A DNA stretch of 64,000 nucleotides from contig CATQJL010000305.1 of assembly GCA_958299035.1 (NCBI GenBank), forward strand, positions 59,660,486 to 59,724,485, in the 5' to 3' direction. Source of the stretch: Cylicocyclus nassatus (lineage: Eukaryota; Nematoda; Chromadorea; Rhabditida; Strongylidae). The position numbers and the translations under genes are program-made. Every line of letters starts with the position of its first letter. Position 1 is the first letter of the stretch. The notes under the pieces were generated by a model. The model was not told the DNA's origin, searched no databases, and was given only the letters and a program-made list of their open reading frames with translations. Below, piece by piece: positions 23,952 to 32,930 of the stretch.

Positions 23952-24008
23952 AAAGTCTAAAAAAGACTGTATGGAAATGGTGGTCGCTGGTAACAAGCGG
24001 GTAGAGGA

Positions 24009-24267
24009 CTATGGCACCCGCCATACTTGATCCTCTTGATCCGCTTGATCCGCTTGATCCGCTTAATCCGCTTCGCGCAAAACGCGCGCACTCAGCAGTC
24101 TGTTATTTGGCGCCTCGTAGGTAAAAGGAATCTCGTATGGTTAAGCAGATTCGCTGTACGCGACGCCAAATGACAGACTGCTGAGTGCGCGCGTTTTGCA
24201 CGAAGCGGATCAAGCGGATCAAGCGGATCAAGTGGATTAAGAGGATCAAGTATGGCAGGTGCCTATA
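24009..24267. mobile_element. CTATGGCACCCGCC MITE with CTTGATCCG tandem arms
   Basis: The ends CTATGGCACCCGCCATACTT and AAGTATGGCAGGTGCCTATAG are inverted. Just inside each, a 9-base unit (CTTGATCCG or its complement) is repeated four to five times. Then GCGAAACGCGCGCACTCAGCAG-like arms close on a core bearing TTTGGCGCC/GGCGACGCCAAA. A second, more diverged copy is at about 24534-24669, and a cluster lies at 53741-54110. Confidence 0.75.
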
Positions 24268-24838
24268 GTCGCCGAATGTAGGAGGGTTCCGAGCGGACTC
24301 CCTGCAAAAACGCACTTCCATGCATGTGAAGGGGCGTGTTTGTCGCAGATGACCGGGAACGCCCCATTTCGGCCACTTATAGTCTCTATCCATAATAAGT
24401 ATGTAGCGCCCTCGCAAGCGGTTGCCTTTCACCCGCCACTCCCGATGAATCAAAGAGTACGCGCGGCAGTTGGATCATACAAGGCCTGACTTAGGCATTG
24501 TTTGTGCATAGATTGTGTGTAGTCCATTCTGTGATTATGGCACGCGCCATCTTGATCCGCTTGGTCCACGTGATCCACTTCATCCACTTCGCTATTGGTC
24601 AAATCAGTAAATACACCAATAGCGAAGCGGATCAAGCGGATCAAGTTGATCAAACATAGCGAGTGCCTAAGAGATCGAAACTGCTTTACACATATTGTCT
24701 AAACAATCTTAATGTGGTTCTTTTCTGTTCTCAACTAGCAGATAACCTAAACCGGATAGATACCGCAAGTGTCTTATTTGTGACATGACTAGACTTATTG
24801 TGACGACATGTCAGCGGTTTCGAATCTCTAAATCGCAG

Positions 24839-25603
24839 TTGGAGGCAGCGTCCATTCAAACTTTCGCTCCCACCCCCATGTTTTTGCCGTTCTGGAACCA
24901 TCGGACCCTGCGGTTATGAAGTTCAAATTGTCCAAAACACCTACAAAAATTCCGCCTGAGAACACTGTCTTGAGGGTGCGGACGAGTTTTGGATTGCTCG
25001 TCCCGGTCGGCATGGTAGATGAGAAGAGTTGCATTGCAAGCGTTGGGGCTGCTTCAACAGCGTTTCTGCTTACTCTCTTGGATACGTGTCGGGAGACATC
25101 TCTGGATCCTGTCATACTTCGCCGAGAAAAGCCCAAAAGCGCCCAAAAAAGCCCAAAAAAGCCGGAAAAGAACCAAAAAAGCCCGAAGAAGTCCGAAAGA
25201 GCCGGAACGCAGAAACGAACTTTTGGTAGAATCCCGACATTATTTTGACGTGCAGATGACAGAAAATGAAGCAAAAAGACTCGCTTGCGAAATCAGCACA
25301 CATGCCTCAGCGTCAAAACGGAAGGGGTCTTCGGGCTCTTTCAGGTTCTCCAGCTTTTCGGGCTTTCTTGGGCTTCTTGGACTTTTTTGGGCTGACTTTT
25401 TTCGGCGAAGTATGACGGGTCCCTCTGACTGGGCGGAGCTTGATAGGATCTGGGCGTGGCTTGATAGCACTTTCGGTGTTCAGAGTCCATTGTATCCATT
25501 CAGAGACAACATTAGAGGACCGGACCAACGCAGTGTCCTCTCGGGCCTACATTCAGGAGGTACTAATCGGAGACTGTAGATTTAGCCTGGATACTGCCTT
25601 TGA
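24839..25603. mobile_element. TTAA-family element carrying an AGCCCAAAA repeat palindrome
   Basis: TTGG-AGGCAGCGTCCATTC at the left faces GCCTGGATACTGCCT-TTGA at the right. In the middle (about 25110-25420), arms of AGCCCAAAAGCGCCC/AAAAAAGCCC-type low-complexity repeats are inverted around a unique core, each arm beginning TCATACTTCGCCGA. Long open frames (148-186 codons) on both strands arise from this repeat and are rich in K, P and S or F, G and L. I see no protein family. Confidence 0.65.
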
Positions 25604-26363
25604 GCAATACAGTAAACGATATAGAGTAGGATGTTTGAATATTTTCGTAATGGACGAGAACGGACTGTGGCTGCTGTCTTTGAAAAGAATGAAATGTGAG
25701 AACTAGTGTTGTTACTGTCATTAAGGATTCAAACACCGTTTTCAAATCAAATTTCTAGGAAAGAACAGAATGACTTTCGTGTTAGTTGACATTCGTCCGC
25801 AAAATTTGTCTCCATTCACATAGTACTTTTGGTACACAGCAAGGGCAGTATTTACTGCATTTACAAGATGTAAAAGTTTTGCAGTCTCACTAAAGGAATG
25901 CTGTCGCGACAACGATTTCGTAGCTTAGTAAGCACGTTCAAAAACTTTACTTCTCGTCTTGTTTTTAGAGTATTGAAAACTTTTTTTCCAAAATATAGTT
26001 CTCTCAATGTATTTTTCCTAATTAATTAATCCCCTCTATAATAGCTACTCACTGGAGCCTTTCTGGCTCTTGAATATAGTACGCATCAAATTTCGTCATA
26101 TTATTTGGAACAGTTCAATTCGGTGTGTGCAAATTGCATTTCCTTATCAAGAGTGTTATCAAACGGTATTGACATCCATAAGCAGTACAAATACTCTAAT
26201 CTGCTGCTGAGTCAGAGCGATGCTTTGCAACATTTGATGGCCTTGTATTTCGCATAAGTTCTCTCAATATAAATGTATTGCCAGTAAAAATAGCTACATG
26301 TGATATGTGGCCACATGAATTTTTGCAGTTTTTTGGTCAGTGTAAGTTTTCAGTGAAGACTAT
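25604..26363. other. No gene recognised
   Basis: Unique-looking AT-rich sequence between elements. Open frames are short and none shows splice-bounded coding character. Confidence 0.35.
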
Positions 26364-27592
26364 GTATCGTTCATTCGTTGACCGTACGGACTGCCGACCG
26401 CGTGGCGACTGCGACGCGTGCCTTCTAAACTTGCGAAAAAGTGACAAGTTGGACCGTGGCTTAAGATGAGAAGAATTCTTTGTTTCTTTTCTACATTATA
26501 AAGATGAGAAGAATCCTCTCTTTTCTTTCTATTCATCTTTTCTACGAAAACATCATGCACGCGCAGCGGTCGCCGCGCGGTCAGCAGTCGTTACGGTCAA
26601 CGGGCGCTATTCGGCTATCCGGGCCCCAAAATTTTTTTGTCATGGATTTCGCTCAAACTTGGCCCATAGTGGTTATCTGACATGCTGATCATAAATATCA
26701 CATTTTCTCCGCAGGAAAACGCCTCCCCGCCGGGTTACGGTAAGGATGCGGTAGGGGGTCAAAATCGTAGATTTCGCTGAAACTTGGCTCAGGGGGGTTA
26801 TCTGGCATGCTGTTCACGAATAGCACGTTTTTTCCGCGTGAGGACGTCTTCTTTTGCGGTTACGGTGGGTATACGGAAGGGGCCAAAATTACGGATTTCT
26901 CTGAAACTTGGCCTAGGGGGGGGGGGGTTATTCGGCCTGCTGATGCCAAATATCACATTGGTTTTAAACCGTAGCGTCAATTTGTCGAGTTACGGTAGCT
27001 ATACGATAACCGGTGTAAAACATAGTTCTGCCTGAAACGCGTGTACGGCGATTCAGACAATCGTGAAGCTTTGCACACACGACCGCCGCCGCGCGCTACA
27101 CACCCTGCTGCGCTTTTGCCTAAGCAAAGCACAGGGGAAAGATACATTTGCCGTTTTGTAGTTTTGACCTCTACCGTAAACCTACCGTAACCATGCAGGG
27201 AGACGTTTTCGTGCGGAGAAAGTGTGACATTTCTAATCAGCATGTCGAATAACCCCTCTGTGCGAAGTTACAGCGGATTTTGAGATTTTGACCCCCTACC
27301 GTATACCCACCGTAATCCAAAAAAATGACGCTACGGTACAAAACCAATGTGATATTCAGCATCAGCGGGCCGAATAACCCACCTAGACCGATTTTTAGCG
27401 AAATCTACGATTTTGACCCCCTACCGTATATCTACCGTAGCCCGGCAGGGAGGCGTTTTCGTGCGGAGAAAATGTGATATTCGTGATCAGCATGTCAGAT
27501 AACCCCCCTGGGCCAAGTTTGAGCGAAATCCATGACAAAAAAATTTTGGGGCCCGGATAGCCGAATAGCGCCGGTCAACGAATAAACGATAC
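26364..27592. mobile_element. TATCGTTYATTCGTTRACC MITE, interrupted by a later element
   Basis: The left end TATCGTTCATTCGTTGACCG and right end ACGAATAAACGATA are inverted. The terminal repeat extends about 55 bp (CTGCCGACCGCG against CGCGGTCAGCAG). An uninterrupted copy, nearly identical, is at 57909-58154, so the 970-bp insert at 26603-27572 is a clear secondary insertion. Confidence 0.85.
26603..27572. mobile_element. 970-bp palindromic element with exact 8-bp target duplication
   Basis: It begins GGCGCTATTCGGCTATCCGG and ends with the exact complement. It is flanked by GGTCAACG at 26595-26602 and 27573-27580. Terminal inverted repeats exceed 100 bp (including GGATTTCGCTCAAACTTGG), and arms carry three to four spaced blocks of TACGG(T/G)GG-GTATACGG and GATTTCGCTGAAACTTGG. 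The 8-bp duplication is what hAT-type transposases make; no transposase is present. Diverged pieces recur at about 57830-57905 and 61020-62300. Confidence 0.85.
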
Positions 27593-27624
27593 AAGATTTG
27601 TCTACATCTTGCAGGCTCCTTTCA

Positions 27625-28415
27625 CTTATTGCTATAGGGGCCTGCAGGATCGCGAGAGTCGGACGTGCGTACGGCCATTGCGCCGCGCACGTCGTATGTC
27701 ACTGGGTCGTACTCGATTTAGGCTGGATAGGTGAGATTTTTGTTTTTCTTCTCATTTCTCGCCTTCTTTTCTTTTCAGGCGGCGAACATATGTTGGTGCA
27801 GAGGAGTTTAAGATCTAGATTAAGGTGAGGTGCAGGATTATGCTCAATACGGGCCAATATTGTGGACTTTTCACCCCTGCTTTGAAGAATGTTGAGTTTT
27901 CTGTGCTGGCTGTCCGATTATGTTCGATTTTTCGTCCTGCCTGCCCGGTTACGAAACTCCGTTTTATTTGCAACGTCTGTTCTACCTCATCTTGCATCAT
28001 GCGCGTCATCACAATCATAATCATTGTCATCATCATCATCATCATCATCACAAGCAATATGCAAGATAAGGTAGAATAGACGATAGAAATAGAACAGTTT
28101 GCTGTAACAGGGCAGCCTGGACAGAAAATCCAACATCTCAACCAGCAGGCATGGAAGGTCTGCAATATTGAGTCCGTATTGAGCATAATCCTGCACCTCA
28201 CCTTAATTCAGATCTTAAACTCCTCCGCATCAACATGTGCTCACCGTCTGAAAAGAGAAGGCGTGAAATGTAAAGAAAAACAAAAAAAACTTACCTATCT
28301 AGCCTTAATCGACTACGACCCAGCGATATCAGGCGTGCGTGGCGCAAAGGCCGTACGCGCGTCCGACTCTCGCGATCCTGCAGGCCCCTATACATCTCAT
28401 AGTTGCGCCAGAGCG
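27625..28415. mobile_element. Palindromic element abutting the SLC46-like gene
   Basis: 'GGGGCCTGCAGGATCGCGAGAG' (about 27649) is mirrored by 'CTCTCGCGATCCTGCAGGCCCC' at about 28366-28388. Arms of about 390 bp stay complementary (ACGACCCAG..., TAGGTGAG...AAAA, GTGAGGTGCAGGATTATGCTCAATAC) to a centre near 28025. The centre holds a TCATCATCA microsatellite. The right end lies about 50 bases before the first codon of the downstream gene, so it occupies what would be the proximal promoter region. Confidence 0.7.
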
Positions 28416-28456
28416 CGCCATGACGTACTACGTTTCCCGGTCAACCAATGAAGACT

Positions 28457-28465
28457 TCATTCTAG
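28457..28465 (+). promoter_or_regulatory. Splice-acceptor sequence directly before ATG (candidate trans-splice site)
   Basis: CTTCATTCTAG ends at the base before the start codon at 28466. In nematodes an acceptor without an upstream donor, placed at or just before ATG, commonly marks spliced-leader addition. An undetected upstream cis-exon would give the same picture. Confidence 0.45.
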
Positions 28466-31400
28466 ATGTTTCAAACGATGATGTATTTTCTTCGAAAAAA
28501 TATGGGAATGGAGATCCCTTTGTTCCTCTACATGCTCACGAGCTTTCTGAAGTACCCAGTCTTCCAGAATCTGATGTACGAAAAAGTCTGCCTTGCACAT
28601 CATGACCAGGTATTGTAATGCTTGCTCAGCTTCTCCTAACTTTCGTTCCTAGGACTTGTCTTTATGTTCGAATGTATCAGCCTATTATTCCGACAAAGTC
28701 ATACAAGCTGAAGCGAATCACTTCTATTTCTTATCATCCATCGTACTCGTGCTTCCGTCCCTCCTCTCAACTCTGGCATTAGGGGCAGGTGAGGTGGGGA
28801 TTGTTATTCTAATTCTGGTAGTTTATACATCACTGTGAAACAAAGCCCCTTAAGCTGCGGATATGTGGAGCATCAAAGTCCCACTTCTAATCCCGTTTCT
28901 CGGTCTAATCCTTTGCACAACGAACTATATTGTTCAAACTGTTTACATGAGCATGTCTGTTTATATGCTGCTTATAAGCGATGCTCTATTTGGCATTTGT
29001 GGAGGATATATCTCAGTTCTCTGTGAGTGATTTTATTCTAATATTGTGAGGTTTACATCCGTAGGCACCGCCTCCGCGGACTGCTTGTTATACGGTATAT
29101 TGCATATGTTGTAAACATGTGAAGACCAGTAGTCGCGGAGGCGATGATGCCTGCGTCCTCAAATGAGCTATAGTTACCTGCTTACAAGAATTTTTTAGCC
29201 ACAACCCTCAGTTATGGCGTAAAAACAACATCCACTACTCGTCGAAGTATTAGAATAGCTGGTCTCGAAGGTGCTATTGGTCTTGGAGGTACTGTAGGAT
29301 ACGCCGTTTCTGGCACAGTCCGAGAGTAAGCATCTATTCTGAACTTCGCCTCTTAGCTTGTTTTTTGTTTCTGACATTAATACGGATTAACATTCTTGGT
29401 ATAGTTAACTCTTTTCAGTAGTTGACGTGATCCTTTTATGACACGTAGGGTAAAATGCAACGATCAAGAGTTCATAACGTCAGCTCAAAGGTTGCGTTCA
29501 TACTGATCCCGCAGTCCGGGAACAGTTCCACCACAGCGCTCGAATTGAGCGCTGTGCTGGAACTGTTTCTGGATTTCGGAATCAGTATGAACGCAGCCAA
29601 AGTGTTCCTGTTTTTAGTCCTACAAAAAGCGGAGACGCGGGGGCAGAAAGGGGAGAGTGGAGGAGAAAGGGGCAGGTAGCCGGTTTTCGGTACTCTGTTT
29701 TCTCAAATCGTTTTCGTAGGAAAGTGTACTAGTAGAGCGAGAGTACGTATGGCGTGATCATTATACGCTCAACTGCATCTAATCTTCTATAGTTCAAAAG
29801 ATCTGAAAGTTGAAGTAGGTAGTGTCAGGCCCTGGCCAGACTTCGCTCAAAAGCGCCCAAAAGCGCCCAAACTTTCTAACCTCTCCTCACTCTCTCTCAT
29901 CTCTCCTCACACGAGAAAGTGAAGAGACACCAGAAAAATTTGGGCGCTTTTGCGCGCTTTTGGGCGCTTTTGAGCGCTTTTGCGCGCTTTTGAGCGCTTT
30001 TGGGGGCTTTTGAGCGCTTTTGCGCGCTTTTGAGCGAAGTCTGGCCAGGGCCTCAGTGAAAATGTGCGTTAAGCCGTTTCCTACGCGCAAATGCTATCAG
30101 ATCGCATGGGCACTACATAAAACCGTCAATTCTGTTAGGCTGCAGCTAATGTGATCCCATTTTTTAACGAGGTATTGTTCTAGTCTGAAGAGTGAGATAG
30201 TTTTCAGGGCACTAGGATACTCGTACACATTTCTGTTGATGCTTGTTCTGCAAGTATTTGCGTTCTTCTATATTCTCATCTGTGCAAAAGATTCGAAGCG
30301 GTCTAGCAATATAGAGGACGAAGATCATCAAGGTTGTTGAAGGAACATAGATGTCCGTAGAGAATTACTCACCTTTTGTTATTTGATTGTTGAGCAAAAG
30401 AGTGCAGCTTAGACTCACAGAGTAGTAGAATGATTCGCTTTGGAAGTAGGGAACTTGAGTTATCATAGCGAAAAGGGCAAGCCTTTTACATGATCTGGCT
30501 TTCAGGTGAAGGGGATAGGGTTTGCTAGAGGTAAATTTCTTATCAAGTGAACAGTGAGTACATTTTCTCGGGACATTGCATGTCTTTTGTGAAGAGTCTC
30601 CATATGAGGTTTATCAGTTTAGGATTCATCTCCTTAGTTGTAAGGGAATCAGCCGCGGCATTGCTGGATTACTGGCAGCTCTTGACGACTAAGAGAAGTA
30701 ATCGCATCTTGCTTTATCTGAACCTCTTTGCTCTAGGAGTGGAACTGCTTATTTTTGCTGGTAGGCTAGATACCGGATATCCATTTTTGTCAAAGAATGG
30801 AAATCCAGGCTTAATGGACATTCAATACTCTTACCTGCGATACAAACTGAGTTGGGGAGACAAGCAGTACGGCTGGTTTAGTGGGCTGCAATATGGAGTA
30901 ACGACAGCAACTGTGTGTGAGCTATACTCGAAAATGTTATTACAAAGTTCAAAATCTAGGTGCTGATCGTATATCCACTATTATCCATCAAAGGATTCAC
31001 GGATGGTATTCTTGGATGTGCAGGTTTGACTGCAAAAATGATTGCTCTGATAATGCTCGCTTTTGTATACAACTCTCCAATGGCTTATTCAGTTATAGGT
31101 CAGTATGATATCGAATAAATAAGTATCTCTGTAAAAATAACTGGGTAAAATCTATTTAGTGTTCACATCTCTCAATCGCTTTGTTTCAACCGGATTTCGG
31201 TCATTTATATCTGGGCTGATTCAATCTAGCGAGCAAGGTAAGGTAGCATTTTACTTCGAAGGCAGTGTCCGGGCAAGAAGTCGATTTTGAGATTTTCTGC
31301 TTACCTGGGCCTACACGCTATGCTGAATCCGAAAATCCGCACGGGAGAGCGCGAAAACGGCGAAAAGGGCTTTAAGGCGAGGGAATTCAGCAGGTGAGCG

Positions 31401-32038
31401 AGACTGTTCACCCTATGTAATCATCCTCCCTGGAGCGAACTTCTCGCTTCCGCTCGATGTCCTAACATCGCCAGCCAAGTGCGAACACTTAAGTTAAAGC
31501 CAAAAACGAGAAGATCGCTCCAGAAGTTGGAAAGGTGTTTTAGTAGAGTGAACAGCCCCGCTCACTTTCTGATTTCCCTCCTAACCTGGAGCCCCTTTTC
31601 GCCGTTTTCGTGGTGTCCAGTGTTTATTTTCAAATGCAGCATAGCTAATAGGCGCAAGTAAGCATTAAATCTCGAACTCGACTTCTTGCCCCGACACTGC
31701 CTTCTAGGATACTATAGCGTTACCTCCACTGTCTTTTTCAACCCAAATCGTTTAGGAAAAATGTTTTCGCTCATTGCATTGCTAGAAGGAGTAACAGGGC
31801 TGCTAGCCACTGCTATTTACAACAATCTTTACCCGAAAACCCTATCTTTCTTCCCTGGTTTTTTTCATCTACTAAGTGCTGTTCTTCTAGTCATGCCACT
31901 TATCATTCTTGGGTAGGCTCTCTAGTTACAAACTCTGTCTGGCTTCTGAAGTTCACTTGCAGATTATCAGATCGACGGGTTAAATCTATTCTTGACCAAC
32001 AAGAAACCTCAGAGCCAGTGTCAGCGACAACAACATGA
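28466..32038 (+). CDS. SLC46-family (proton-coupled folate transporter-like) MFS transporter, 11 exons
   Basis: Exons: 28466-28609, 28653-28788, 28855-29022, 29199-29325, 30208-30332, 30638-30760, 30809-30912, 30960-31098, 31160-31237, 31756-31912, 31963-32038. All phases agree and total 459 codons, close to the roughly 459 residues of human SLC46A1. Family features in order are TM1 (PLFLYMLTSFLKYP), YEKVCL, a cysteine/glycosylation-type loop (NVSAYYS), LPSLLSTLALGA before TM2, GICGGYIS, GLEGAIGLGG, a long central loop (KDSKRSSNIEDEDHQ), then TTKRSNRILLYLNLFALG, DIQYSYLRYKLSW and GWFSGLQYG. The C-terminus has FSLIALLEGVTGLLATAIYN and LYPKTLSFFPG, matching the SLC46 end. The usual MFS loop D-R-x-G-R is degenerate (ADMWSIKVP). 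The acceptor of exon 3 (CCCCTTAAG) is weak. The protein would sit in the plasma or an endosomal membrane. SLC46 proteins move folates, heme-like or other conjugates, so the substrate cannot be named. AATAAA overlaps the TGA stop. Confidence 0.85.
29063..29152. mobile_element. 90-bp hairpin MITE in intron 3 of the SLC46-like gene
   Basis: AGGCACCGCCTCCGCGGACT is mirrored by AGTCGCGGAGGCGATGATGCCT. It sits wholly inside the intron 29023-29198 and leaves both splice sites intact. Confidence 0.65.
29494..29594. mobile_element. 101-bp near-perfect hairpin in intron 4
   Basis: GCGTTCATACTGATCCCG and CGGAATCAGTATGAACGC are the outer ends. Complementarity continues through GGAACAGTTCC to a centre GAGCGC-opposed around GAATT. 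It could fold into a single long hairpin in the pre-mRNA. Confidence 0.75.
29827..30053. mobile_element. AGGCCCTGGCCAGACTTCGC MITE with AAAGCGCCC repeat arms, intron 4
   Basis: AGGCCCTGGCCAGACTTCGC and its complement GCGAAGTCTGGCCAGGGCCT bound 227 bp. Inside, AAAGCGCCC units (left) face a longer run of GGGCGCTTTT/GAGCGCTTTT units (right). The same type of unit fills the core of 24839-25603 although the ends differ. Confidence 0.75.
31256..31706. mobile_element. TTAA-family element in intron 10 of the SLC46-like gene
   Basis: AGGCAGTGTCCGGGCAAGAA and TTCTTGCCCCGACACTGCCT are the inverted ends; the bordering TTAA has decayed to TCGA and TCTA. Interior arms (GCTATGCTGAATCCG / ATTT...CAGCATAGC) are shared with 17213-17630. 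It makes this intron 518 bp while most others are about 50 bp. The donor at 31238 and the acceptor ending 31755 are untouched. Confidence 0.75.
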
Positions 32039-32930
32039 ATAAACTTCCGTCTCGAAACAATTCTACGTTGTTGCCCCGTAACACCGGCCATTTCTTTTCA
32101 CTTTGTTTAGTTTTGGTAGTTGTATAGGTTCCGACTGCTAACGTTGTTCACTTTTTTTGTTGCATCTCAGTGACAGATATGGATTAAATCTCTTTTATAA
32201 ACAGACAATGACGCGATGACCGACGGCAGAAGAACAGTCTAGCTAGCTGCAAGTAAAAAGTGCTCAGCTAGAGCACCGTATTTGGCAGACCTAGAGCGTC
32301 GCACTGTGAACACTATTACGCTAGCGAACATCAGGATTGGTCAGTTACCTGTCAAACGAAAAAACACTAGATCAATAAATGAATCAACATTTTGGTATTT
32401 GGTATGCCGCGGAAAAGTTTACCAGAGTGAATTTGTCGGCCAGCGAGAGTATCACGGTTCCAATGCTTCAAGTCCTGCCGCCTCGCTCGCTTTGCGTAAT
32501 CGCAAAAGTATGGGCGTTATCCCAGTCTTCAGTCGTTGCTCAGTGTGGAGGATGTCCAGGAGATACGTCTGCGAGCGCGGCGGAAATCCCGGGCAAGGCG
32601 GTTGCGAGCACCCGAGGCTGATGACGCGTCACTCTCATCAAGACAGCCTACAAGCACACACTCTTCCTCCCGCCTTGCAAAGTGATGCTACGGCTCCACA
32701 ATGTGTAGCAAAACACACCGATTGTCTGTCTAGTTGAGGGTACCTAATTTCGCGTGTATCGTTATCCAAAATAAGAGGGTAAAACCTTCATCAGTGAAAA
32801 AGAAAGGGTCTCAATTGTCAATATGTACAACAATGCATGATTGATGGAACCCTTGCAGGGTGATTCATTCAAATGATAGCAACATTCTCACATTTAGTGA
32901 TCAGATGCAAAGAACTTGATAAATATGCTG
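32039..32930. other. Intergenic space between convergent genes
   Basis: It contains a 151-codon open frame (32282-32737, +) with no recognisable domain and no codon signature that I trust; I regard it as chance. No repeat family was recognised. The region probably holds the 3' untranslated regions of both genes. Confidence 0.4.

Noticed and set aside
24020..24250. Regular short repeats (CTTGATCCG) suggesting a CRISPR-like array
   Set aside because: The units are contiguous 9-mers without spacers and lie in MITE arms of a nematode genome.
24828..25579. Long overlapping frames of 110-186 codons on both strands
   Set aside because: They arise from AAAGCCC-type repeats in a fold-back element, where frames stay open in several phases at once.
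30506..30530. A 25-base exon (after CTTTCAG, before GTAAATTT) in the SLC46-like gene
   Set aside because: Including it brings in a stop or breaks the phase; joining 30332 directly to 30638 keeps the frame and gives a total length matching the family.
30761..30808. Reading straight through without an intron in the SLC46-like gene
   Set aside because: The 48-base stretch is open but has GT...CCAG borders, and removing it gives the family-like FAG-LMDIQYSY junction. The exon call prefers the intron.
32282..32737. 151-codon open frame between the two main genes
   Set aside because: No recognised domain, no clear splice or start context, and an unremarkable composition; likely a chance frame in the intergenic space.
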